DNA of 64,000 bases. Source: Bryobacteraceae bacterium (lineage in GTDB: Bacteria > Acidobacteriota > Terriglobia > Bryobacterales > Bryobacteraceae). The notes below the pieces were generated by a model. The model was not told where the DNA came from. It searched no databases and worked only from the letters and a program-made list of their open reading frames with translations. This document shows, in pieces, positions 35,390 to 42,729 of this stretch (its first letter is position 1; every line of letters starts with the position of its first letter). The translations under genes were made by a program, and so were the position numbers. Location: contig JANWXD010000008.1 of the NCBI GenBank assembly GCA_025055455.1, forward strand, positions 1 to 64,000. The letters are read 5' to 3'.

Positions 35390-36820
35390 ATGGGGTGCGG
35401 ACGCATCGCGGTGCTCGGGTGCGTGGCGCTAGCCCTGTGCTCCGGGCAGCCGCTGCCCGAGCCGTACGATTCTTACCTGCGCGCCGAGATACAGCTGAAC
35501 GATTTGCCCGGCCTGGCCGCCGCCGTCGTCGACCGAGGCCGCACGCTGCCGGGTGCCTACGGGGTGCGGGATGTTTCTTCGGGCGAACCCATGACGCCGG
35601 CCACCCTGGTCGAGTTGGCGTCCGTCAGCAAGCCGCTGACGGCATTGGCTGTCGCGCGCTTGCAACGCGAGGGGCGCCTGGATTTGGAACAGCCGGTACG
35701 CGACTACCTGCCGGAATTCCGGGTGGACCACGCGGATTCGGACCGCATCACGGTGCGGCACCTGCTCGAGCATACCAGCGGGTTGGTGCGCGCCGACGAT
35801 TACCGGGTTCCCTGCTGCGGCCGGCCCGGAGAAGGAGACTTGACACTAGCGTTGCGCGAACTCCACCCGGCCCGGCCCCGCTACCGCCCCGGCGAGCGCT
35901 TCCGCTATGCCAACAGCAACTACGTGGTTCTGGCGGCCCTCATCGAGCGGCTTGCAGGCCGGCCCTTTCCGCAGTACATGCGCGAGGAAGTGTTCGAGCC
36001 GTTGGGGATGCGCCGGACCACGCTGGACCCGGCGCAGGCGGCGGCGTGGGGACTGGCGGCGCAGCACGAGCGGGCCTGGGCGCAATTTCGCGTCACCCCG
36101 CGACCGTTTTCCGGCTGGTACGGCTCGTCGCTGGTCAAAGCCCCGGTCGAAGATGTGGCGGCATGGCTCAGCGCCTTCCTCAAAGGCGTGCCGGAGTTCG
36201 GCGCAGCGGGCTCGGCCCGGGCGTGGTTGGAAAACCGCCGTCGTGCCCCGTACCAGATGGGCTGGTACGTGCACCGCGATGCGGAATGGCTCGGCGGAGA
36301 CCTGGTGCTGGAGCACACTGGATTCATCTGGGGCGCCAATACCGCGGTCGTTGTGAGCCCCCGGCGCGGACTCGCCGCGGCGGTGCTGATCAATGCCGGG
36401 ACCACGCGGGCCGGTCCGCTGGCGCGCGGCTTGCTCGCTCGCGCCGCGGGTTTCCGCGGCCCGCCGCCGCAACGCGCTTCCTTCAGCAGCCAGGCCGACA
36501 ACTGGGCCTTCGTCATCGCCGGCTCGGGAATGGTCTTGGCCTTGCTGGCCGCCTTTTACTCTTGGCGCGCATGGCGCGACTGGCGTACGGGGCGCCGCCG
36601 CCTCGAGTGGCGCTCGAGCCGGCTCCAGCAAGTTCGCGCGGCCCTGCTCGTGTTCATGGCGGCCACCATCGTTCACTTGCTCGCCGACGGCGTGCGGCCC
36701 CTTTCCTCGCTACCTTCCAGCCTGCGGCTGGCGATTCCTCTCCTGGGGCTGGCCACTTCCGCGGTCCTGGTGCTGGCGGCACTGCTGGGACTGGCGCCGC
36801 GCGCGGTCACTCGATCGTAG
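35390..36820 (+). CDS. Beta-lactamase-fold serine hydrolase with C-terminal membrane helices
   Basis: A 476-residue protein. A signal peptide precedes a class C beta-lactamase / D-peptidase-like domain with SVSK (SxxK), YANSN (YxN) and HTGF (HTG). From about residue 365 there are three hydrophobic helices (WAFVIAGSGMVLALLAAFY, LLVFMAATIVHLLADG, LAIPLLGLATSAVLVLAALL). The active site would face the periplasm and could act on peptidoglycan peptides or esters; resistance is not implied. AAGGG precedes the ATG. The 3' end overlaps the convergent biotin carrier gene by 14 nt. Confidence 0.85.
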   Translation: MGCGRIAVLGCVALALCSGQPLPEPYDSYLRAEIQLNDLPGLAAAVVDRGRTLPGAYGVRDVSSGEPMTPATLVELASVSKPLTALAVARLQREGRLDLEQPVRDYLPEFRVDHADSDRITVRHLLEHTSGLVRADDYRVPCCGRPGEGDLTLALRELHPARPRYRPGERFRYANSNYVVLAALIERLAGRPFPQYMREEVFEPLGMRRTTLDPAQAAAWGLAAQHERAWAQFRVTPRPFSGWYGSSLVKAPVEDVAAWLSAFLKGVPEFGAAGSARAWLENRRRAPYQMGWYVHRDAEWLGGDLVLEHTGFIWGANTAVVVSPRRGLAAAVLINAGTTRAGPLARGLLARAAGFRGPPPQRASFSSQADNWAFVIAGSGMVLALLAAFYSWRAWRDWRTGRRRLEWRSSRLQQVRAALLVFMAATIVHLLADGVRPLSSLPSSLRLAIPLLGLATSAVLVLAALLGLAPRAVTRS

Positions 36821-37310
36821 CCAGCAACTGGCCCGCCGCCACGGACTCGCCTTCGCCCACCGCGAGCCGGATCACCCGGCCGCGCTTCGGCGCTCGCATT
36901 TCATTCTGCATCTTCATGGCCTCCACCACCACGAGGCCCTGGCCCGCCTCGACCGATTCGCCCTCGCGCGCAAGCACCCGCACGATCCGCCCGGGCATCG
37001 GCGCGGTCACCTCCGCGCGGCCCGACGGAGCGATGTCGGCGCTGCGTTGGCGGCGCGTCCTCGGGTCTTCGATTTCGACCGCAAACCGTGCCCCGCCGGC
37101 CGTGGCGCGCCATCCGTCGGAGGAAGCGTCGACCCGCACTTCATAGCTCCGGCCGCCGATCAGCACCCAATACAAGCCCGGCTGCACCTGCCGCACCGAG
37201 GCGGCGCGCTCACCGGATTCGGGCGGAGGCAAACGCACCTTGGCCTCGTCGCCGTTGGTGGAAAGCTCGACGTCCAGAGGGCGGCCGTTGACGCGCACGC
37301 GGATCGTCAT
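36807..37310 (-). CDS. Biotin carboxyl carrier (biotinyl-domain) protein
   Basis: A 167-residue protein. A variable N-terminal half is followed by a C-terminal biotinyl domain with the biotinylation motif EAMKMQNE, flanked by PMPGRIVRVL and GRVIRLAVGEGESV. It carries the CO2-bearing biotin between biotin carboxylase and a carboxyltransferase. The start at 37310 overlaps the stop of the carboxylase gene (ATGA), so the two are made together. No carboxyltransferase gene is nearby, so whether the complex is acetyl-, propionyl- or methylcrotonyl-CoA carboxylase cannot be decided. Confidence 0.9.
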   Translation of the reverse strand: MTIRVRVNGRPLDVELSTNGDEAKVRLPPPESGERAASVRQVQPGLYWVLIGGRSYEVRVDASSDGWRATAGGARFAVEIEDPRTRRQRSADIAPSGRAEVTAPMPGRIVRVLAREGESVEAGQGLVVVEAMKMQNEMRAPKRGRVIRLAVGEGESVAAGQLLATIE

Positions 37311-38806
37311 CGCAGCAGACTCTGGCGGCCGGCGAGTCGCCAGGCGCTCATCCGAGTCTCGTTCCGCGAAGCCGGAGTTTGCGAGCGGGCGCAGGCGGCT
37401 GCCGCCAGCGCCGCCGCGGCTTCCAGCTCCACCATGGGAGCCGCCAACCGCTCCGGGCGCCGGGCGAGAAATTCCTCTACGAACGACGTGTGAAGTTCGC
37501 CGCGGCGGAACGCTTCGTCTTGGAGCAGCTCCCGGAAAAATTCCAGATTGGTCTTGATTCCCCCGATCGCGTATTCGCCGAGGGCGCGCAGCATCCGCTG
37601 GATCGCCGCCGGACGGGTTTCGGCCCATACCACGAGCTTGGAAAGCAGCGGATCGTATTCGAGCGGCACCTGCCAGCCGGCTTCGATGCCGGAATCCAAG
37701 CGCACGCCGGGGCCGGAGGGCTCGGTGAGCCAGGTGATCCGGCCGGGACTGGGGAAGAAGTGATTGTCAGGATCCTCGGCGTAGATGCGGCACTCCAGAG
37801 CCGAGCCGCGCCAACGCACCTCCCGTTGGTCGAAACCCAGTGGTTCGCCCGCGGCGATGCGAAGCTGCCAGTGCACCAGGTCGAATCCGGTCACCAGTTC
37901 GGTGACCGGGTGCTCCACCTGGAGGCGCGTGTTCATTTCCAAGAAGTAGAAATTGCGGTCCGCATCTACGAGAAACTCCACCGTGCCTGCGTTCCAGTAT
38001 CCGGCCGCCCGCGCGATGCGGCGCGCCGCTTCGCCCATGGCGTCCCGCAGCTCCGGATGCGCGGCCACCAGGGGCGAAGGGGATTCTTCGATCACTTTCT
38101 GGTGGCGGCGTTGAATCGAGCACTCGCGCTCTCCAAGATGCACCAGATTGCCGTGCTGGTCGCCCAGGATTTGAATCTCGATGTGGCGCGGCCGGGCGAG
38201 GACTTTTTCCAGGTAGACGGAGGGATTGCGGAAGGAGCGCTCGGCCTCGCTCGAGGCGTCCCGGAAGGCGGCCTCCAATTCGGCTTCGGTGGCGACGCGG
38301 CGCATGCCTTTGCCGCCTCCTCCAGCATCGGCTTTCAGTAAGACGGGATAGCCGAGGGCCGCCGCGGCGCCACGGGCCTCTTCCACGCTGCGGCACGGCT
38401 CCTCACTGCCGGGCACGACGGGCACCCCCACAGCCCGCGCCAGGCGGCGCGCCTCGACTTTGGAGCCCATCCGGCGAATGGCTTCGGGCGGCGGCCCGAT
38501 GAACGCCAGACCGGCCTGCCGGCACGCCTCGGCGAAATCGGCGTTTTCGCTCAGGAATCCGTAGCCGGGATGAACCGCGTCGGCCCCGTGGGCTCGGGCG
38601 GCCTCGAGGATCCGCTCGATGTGCAGGTAGCTTTCCGCGGACGGCGGCGGCCCGATGCGGGCGGCCTCATCGGCCATCCGCACGTGGCGGGCGCCCGCAT
38701 CCGCGTCGGAATAGATGGCGACACTCGGGATACCGAGCTCGCGCAGCGCGCGCAGAATGCGCACGGCGATCTCTCCTCGGTTCGCCACCAGGACCTTGCG
38801 GAACAT
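37307..38806 (-). CDS. Biotin carboxylase subunit of an acyl-CoA carboxylase
   Basis: A 499-residue ATP-grasp enzyme: VLVANRGEIAVRILRALRE at the N-terminus, LLKADAGGGGKGMR for ATP binding, ECSIQRRHQKVIEESP, FLEMNTRLQVEHPVTE with the catalytic Glu/Arg set, and a C-terminal domain with KLVVWAETR. The tail of about 50 residues beyond the usual AccC length is typical of carboxylases of the propionyl/methylcrotonyl type. It forms an operon with the biotin carrier (start/stop overlap). An in-frame start at 38848 is possible, but the ATG at 38806 gives the family N-terminus. Confidence 0.93.
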   Translation of the reverse strand: MFRKVLVANRGEIAVRILRALRELGIPSVAIYSDADAGARHVRMADEAARIGPPPSAESYLHIERILEAARAHGADAVHPGYGFLSENADFAEACRQAGLAFIGPPPEAIRRMGSKVEARRLARAVGVPVVPGSEEPCRSVEEARGAAAALGYPVLLKADAGGGGKGMRRVATEAELEAAFRDASSEAERSFRNPSVYLEKVLARPRHIEIQILGDQHGNLVHLGERECSIQRRHQKVIEESPSPLVAAHPELRDAMGEAARRIARAAGYWNAGTVEFLVDADRNFYFLEMNTRLQVEHPVTELVTGFDLVHWQLRIAAGEPLGFDQREVRWRGSALECRIYAEDPDNHFFPSPGRITWLTEPSGPGVRLDSGIEAGWQVPLEYDPLLSKLVVWAETRPAAIQRMLRALGEYAIGGIKTNLEFFRELLQDEAFRRGELHTSFVEEFLARRPERLAAPMVELEAAAALAAAACARSQTPASRNETRMSAWRLAGRQSLLR

Positions 38807-38923
38807 TTGACCGAAATTGTAGCAGCCCGGTGGCGCGCGGGATCGCATCCGGACCGCGTTGGCCCCAAGGACAGCCGCATGTTAAAGTTAGACTGTACGG
38901 CCTGACGCCGACAGCCAACACGG

Positions 38924-39439
38924 ATGATCGCACACAATAGTCTTCACGATGCCCTCAAGGAACGCGGCGTCCGCCTGACCCGCCAACGGCAGATTCTGCT
39001 CGACTTGATCGACAAAACGGGCCTCCATCTGGACGCGGAAAACCTCTACCGGCTGGCCAAGCAGCAGGATCCCAAGCTCAACCGCGTGACCGTTTACCGG
39101 ACCTTGAAGATGCTCAAGGAAGGGGGTCTGGTGGACGAACTCGACCTGATGCACTGGAACGGCGAGCAGCACTACTACGAGACGCGCACCAAGCAGGAAC
39201 ACGCGCACGTGGTTTGCCTGCGCTGCGGCAAGGTCGAGGAATTTTTCGGCGAGCCGCTGCAGAAGCTGCGGCGGCAGATCGAGGAGCACTTCGGATTTCA
39301 GATTTTGCTGGCGCGGACGGAGGTGGGCGGCTACTGCGCCCACTGCCAGGTGTTGCGGGCGCGGGAGATGCACGCGGCGGCGCAACCGCCTAAGGGTCCT
39401 TCCAAGAAAGCGGATTCGAACCGGCGCCGGAGGAAGTGA
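38924..39439 (+). CDS. fur: Fur-family transcription regulator
   Basis: A 171-residue ferric-uptake-type repressor. A winged-helix N-terminal half (RLTRQRQILLDLIDKTG, VTVYRTLKMLKEGGLVDEL) is followed by a dimerisation domain with the HAHVVCLRCGKVEEF cluster and a second CAHC pair, so a structural zinc site and a regulatory metal site are likely. Iron, manganese, zinc and peroxide sensors share this fold; the sensing metal is unknown. The C-terminus has a basic tail (KGPSKKADSNRRRRK). The stop overlaps the start of the FHA-phosphatase gene by one base, so they are cotranscribed. Confidence 0.88.
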   Translation: MIAHNSLHDALKERGVRLTRQRQILLDLIDKTGLHLDAENLYRLAKQQDPKLNRVTVYRTLKMLKEGGLVDELDLMHWNGEQHYYETRTKQEHAHVVCLRCGKVEEFFGEPLQKLRRQIEEHFGFQILLARTEVGGYCAHCQVLRAREMHAAAQPPKGPSKKADSNRRRRK

Positions 39440-41097
39440 TGGCGGGCGCGGCCCCCGGGGCCGGCGCGGCGAGACTGATCGTGCTCGACCCCTCGGGAGG
39501 CCGGCGGCACATCCGCATCCAGACGCTCCCCTTTCGCATCGGGCGGCAAGGGGACAACCATCTCGTCTTGCACGACAGCCGCATTTCCCGGCAGCACGCT
39601 CAGATCGTTCTCGAAGAGGGTGAATATGCCATCGAGGATCTCGGCAGCCGGCATGGTGTGTACGTCAACGGCGTGCGGGCGACGCGGCAGCGCCTGAGGC
39701 CGTCCGATCGCATCGAGTTCGGTTTTCCCGATTCCTATCAGCTGGTTTTCAGATGGGAACCGCTTGAGCTGGAAGGAGAACGCCCGCCCGCCGGACTGCC
39801 TGCAAGCGGCCTCGAGCGGCTGCGCTCCATGCTGGAGGTGGCGCGGGCGCTGGAGGCGTCGCTGACGCCGGACGACGTGCTGTCGGCGCTAGTGGACGCG
39901 GCCGTCAGCATCACGGGCGCCGAGCGCGGCTTTCTGCTGCTTCGCGGCGACGGAGGCCTCGCCGTGCGTGCCGCGCGCTCGCGATCGGGGGAACCGCTCG
40001 ATCCCTCGGAACTGCGGATTCCGATGAGCGTCATCGAGCGGGCGCTCCGGGAACGGCGCCAGTTGCTGGCGATGGATTTCGATCCGGCCGGCGCCGCGGG
40101 CCTGCGGCCCGAGCATTCGGTGGCGGAGCTGGAGTTGCGCAGCGTGGTGTGCGTGCCCCTGGTCCGGGTCGGGTCCGGGTCCGTGCAGGACACAGCGATG
40201 CTGTCGGCCGAGCGGGACACAGTCGGGCTGCTGTACCTGGACTCGCGCGCGGGTGCGGCCGACCTGGGCGGGGGCAATCGGGAGCTGCTGCAATCGCTGG
40301 CGCTCGAGGCATCTACCATTCTCGAAAACGCGCGGCTGCTCGAAAAGGAGCGCGAGCGGCAGCGGCTGGAGGAGGAGCTGCGGGTCGCCCGGCGGATCCA
40401 AGAAAGTTTGTTGCCCCGCCGCCTTCCGGAGACGGGCTGGTTGCGGGCCGCCGGCAGGATGGTTCCGTCGCATCAGGTAGGCGGGGACTACTACGACGTC
40501 TGGACTGTGACGGAAGACTGCTGGGCGGCGGCGGTCGTGGACGTTGCCGGCAAGGGAGTCAGTGCCGCCCTGCTGGCCGCGCTGCTGCAGGGAATCTTCC
40601 TGGGCGCCGGGCCGGATGATGCGGAGCGGGTCTTGGAGCGGGCCAACCGTTTCCTGCTCGAGCGCACGGGAGGCGAAAAGTACGCCACCGTGTTCCTTTG
40701 CACCGTCTCGCGCCATGGCGAGCTACGGTGGATCAACGCCGGGCACTGTCCGCCTCTGTTGGTGCGGCAGGCGGGCGCGGTCGAGCGTCTGGCCGCTACC
40801 AGTCTTCCGGCCGGGATGCTCGAAGAGGCGGAGTTCCGGGCCGAGACCACGCGGCTGAGTCCCGGTGACGTCCTGGTGATTTACTCCGACGGCCTTTCGG
40901 AAGCGCGCAACCTGGAGGGCGAATTTTTCGGCGAGCGGCGCATCCGGGAGGCGGCCGTCGCCGCCGCGGCGGCAGGCTGCCAAGCGGTTGTGGACGCTAT
41001 CGAGCGTGCCCTGGCGGCGTTCACGGCGGAGGCGCCGCAATCCGACGACGTCACGGTCGTGGTGGTGGAAACGGCAACAGCATCCGCAAGTCGATGA
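39439..41097 (+). CDS. FHA-GAF-PP2C (SpoIIE-type) protein phosphatase
   Basis: A 552-residue regulator. The N-terminal FHA domain (about residues 10-110, with FRIGRQGDNHLVLHDSRISRQH) binds phosphothreonine. A GAF domain (about 130-300) is followed by a coiled coil (ARLLEKERERQRLEEELRVARRIQ). The C-terminal SpoIIE/RsbU phosphatase has GGDYYDVW, DVAGKGVSAALL, YSDGLSEARN and SDDVTVVVVE, so all metal-binding acids are present. It likely dephosphorylates an anti-sigma antagonist or another phosphoprotein in a Ser/Thr signalling pathway. GGAGGA precedes the ATG. Its 3' third is duplicated as a broken copy at 42300-42655. Confidence 0.9.
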   Translation: MAGAAPGAGAARLIVLDPSGGRRHIRIQTLPFRIGRQGDNHLVLHDSRISRQHAQIVLEEGEYAIEDLGSRHGVYVNGVRATRQRLRPSDRIEFGFPDSYQLVFRWEPLELEGERPPAGLPASGLERLRSMLEVARALEASLTPDDVLSALVDAAVSITGAERGFLLLRGDGGLAVRAARSRSGEPLDPSELRIPMSVIERALRERRQLLAMDFDPAGAAGLRPEHSVAELELRSVVCVPLVRVGSGSVQDTAMLSAERDTVGLLYLDSRAGAADLGGGNRELLQSLALEASTILENARLLEKERERQRLEEELRVARRIQESLLPRRLPETGWLRAAGRMVPSHQVGGDYYDVWTVTEDCWAAAVVDVAGKGVSAALLAALLQGIFLGAGPDDAERVLERANRFLLERTGGEKYATVFLCTVSRHGELRWINAGHCPPLLVRQAGAVERLAATSLPAGMLEEAEFRAETTRLSPGDVLVIYSDGLSEARNLEGEFFGERRIREAAVAAAAAGCQAVVDAIERALAAFTAEAPQSDDVTVVVVETATASASR

Positions 41098-41203
41098 AGC
41101 CGCTGGCGGCGCGCCTCTTCTCCGGCCGTCAAGGGCTTGGGGGATCTTGAAAAAAAACGGCCTTAAGATCGCAAGAAAGGGGCTACTACGGGGAAGGCGA
41201 GAC

Positions 41204-41476
41204 TTGCAAGCGGGTTCCCGTTTTGGCGTTGCTCTGTTGATTGTGCTTGTCCTCTGCCAGACTGGAAGCTCCTCTCAGTGCTCGTTGCCGCCGGTAGTGA
41301 AGGGCTGGACTACGGAGTATGTGGAAATCGGACCCTGCCCCCAGGCGAGGAATGACATTCGCCAGGGGAACCTGTGCACGGGCTGTTGGTGGTGGCGCCA
41401 CTGCAACTTCTGCGTTTATCCTGCCTATTCCTGCTACACTTTGTTCGACTGCTGCTGGTGGCGCTGCGATTGGTAA
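41204..41476 (+). CDS. Small Cys/Trp-rich secreted peptide, function unknown
   Basis: A 90-residue peptide: a short basic start, a hydrophobic signal segment (FGVALLIVLVLCQTG), then a mature part with ten Cys and seven Trp. Five of the Trp fall in CTGCWWWRHCNFC and FDCCWWRCDW. The protein ends directly after CDW. Such Cys density suggests disulfides or metal/cluster binding in the envelope. No family is recognised. The start is TTG 41204 after GGGGAAGG (6-nt spacing); a longer version from TTG 41147 (109 residues, after GGGGGATC) is also possible. It is 17 nt upstream of an exported unknown protein and downstream of the FHA-phosphatase, the same order as the duplicated block that follows. Confidence 0.7.
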   Translation: MQAGSRFGVALLIVLVLCQTGSSSQCSLPPVVKGWTTEYVEIGPCPQARNDIRQGNLCTGCWWWRHCNFCVYPAYSCYTLFDCCWWRCDW

Positions 41477-41493
41477 AACCGAGGAGGGCGACT

Positions 41494-42294
41494 ATGTCAA
41501 AGTTTCTGCTGCTCGTGGCCACAGCCGCGATCTCAATTACCACTCTGATCCACCGGACCCCCGCGAAGAGCACTTCGCCCGCCATGCTGGTGGTCGACCG
41601 GGTGGAGCGCTCTTTCGGCAGAGCGGGCGAGCTACGGCGCGTGGATCATGTCACCGAGCGGATCCGGCACGATGGGTCCCGCTCCATCACGATCCTGAGG
41701 ACAATCCGCTCCGAGACAAGCACCAACGGTTGGGAGACCCACGAGGGCTGGCGTTTATACGACGCAACTTCTGACGTGGCACACGAAGTCTTTCCTGCTC
41801 TGGGCTTGTATGGCAGCCTGCCCGTGGGTCGGGAGAAGTTCCGCAAGCCCATCGCGGTCCGAACTTGCCGAGGAGTGTTTCCCGCCGAAGCCAACCCGCA
41901 GCTGCGCGGATCGGTGTCCCGTTTCGGCAAGACGGCGGAAGTGTACCGCGTGGAGTTCGAGACCCCTGAGACCCGATGGATCGTGGACGTCGAAGTTTTT
42001 CCTGAGTTCGGCTGCTTGGAAGGCAACAAGACGTTGGAGGTGTGGCAAGCGACCGGAGGCGAGCGGCTCTCGCGCCGCGTGGTCGAACTCGTCTCCGTGA
42101 CCACCGCCCCCGAGGATCTCTCGTGGTTTCGCGTGCCGACGGGTTACGCCGAGGCCAAGCCGTCCGAGATTCTTCGCCGGCACGCGGAGCGGACCGGCAA
42201 GGTCTGCTCGGAGTGCGCCAGTGGGACGGCCACGCTTTTCGACGAACGCCACCGCCGGCTCTGGGAAGCGCGACACCACGCTGCGCCCCGCTAA
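41494..42294 (+). CDS. Exported protein of unknown function, coupled to the Cys/Trp-rich peptide
   Basis: A 266-residue protein with an uncleaved-like or cleavable signal (FLLLVATAAISITTLI) and a soluble, beta-rich-looking remainder. No known domain is recognised. It has a conserved-looking core (VGREKFRKPIAVRTCRGVFPAEANP) that recurs in the broken copy at 45317-45525, and a CSEC pair near the C-terminus. A strong GAGGAGGG lies before the ATG, 17 nt after the peptide stop, so the two are made from one message. Conservation of the core between the intact copy and the remnant suggests a functional segment. Confidence 0.75.
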   Translation: MSKFLLLVATAAISITTLIHRTPAKSTSPAMLVVDRVERSFGRAGELRRVDHVTERIRHDGSRSITILRTIRSETSTNGWETHEGWRLYDATSDVAHEVFPALGLYGSLPVGREKFRKPIAVRTCRGVFPAEANPQLRGSVSRFGKTAEVYRVEFETPETRWIVDVEVFPEFGCLEGNKTLEVWQATGGERLSRRVVELVSVTTAPEDLSWFRVPTGYAEAKPSEILRRHAERTGKVCSECASGTATLFDERHRRLWEARHHAAPR

Positions 42295-42299
42295 GAGGC

Positions 42300-42655
42300 C
42301 GTCAGCGCGCGCTGCGCGGGGTCAACGCAGGGTGCTGTCCGCCGCTGCTGGTGCGGCACACAGGTGCGGTCGAGCGTCTTGCGGCGATGAGTCTGCCGGC
42401 GGGGATGCTCGAGGAAACGGAGTTCCGGGCCGAGACCACGCGGCTGCGTCCAGGGGACGTCCTGGTGATTCACTCCGATGGCCTTTCGGGGGTGCGCAAT
42501 CTCGAGGGCGAGATTTTCGGCGAGTGGCGCATGAGGCAGGCGGCGGTTGCCGCCGCGGCAGCGGGCTGCCGAACGGTTCTGGACGCCATCGAGCGCGCCT
42601 CGTGGCGTTCACGGCGAGGGCGCCGCAATCCGACGATGTCAAATGGTGGTGTTAC
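42300..42655 (+). pseudogene. Broken copy of the FHA-phosphatase C-terminus
   Basis: Translation in the frame around 42320 gives VNAGCCPPLLVRHTGAVERL and onward, which aligns to the phosphatase at 40720-41060. My hand alignment counts 76 of 93 identical residues. The copy lacks everything upstream (FHA, GAF, first metal motif) and shifts frame near 42600. It also changes NAGHC to NAGCC. It begins about 6 nt after the exported-protein stop, as expected for tandem duplication of a phosphatase-peptide-exported-protein block. Confidence 0.85.
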
Positions 42656-42729
42656 ATTGGGGCGAGATGCCGTAGCTCGATTGATGGCTCTTCAACTGCT
42701 GGCGCTTTGCAGACGCGGAGAAGAAGCCT

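Noticed and set aside
41204-41476. Lipoprotein reading of the Cys/Trp-rich peptide (Cys after LIVLVL)
   Set aside because: The residue before this Cys is Leu, not Gly/Ala/Ser, so the lipobox is not canonical; a plain signal peptide fits better, though not proven.
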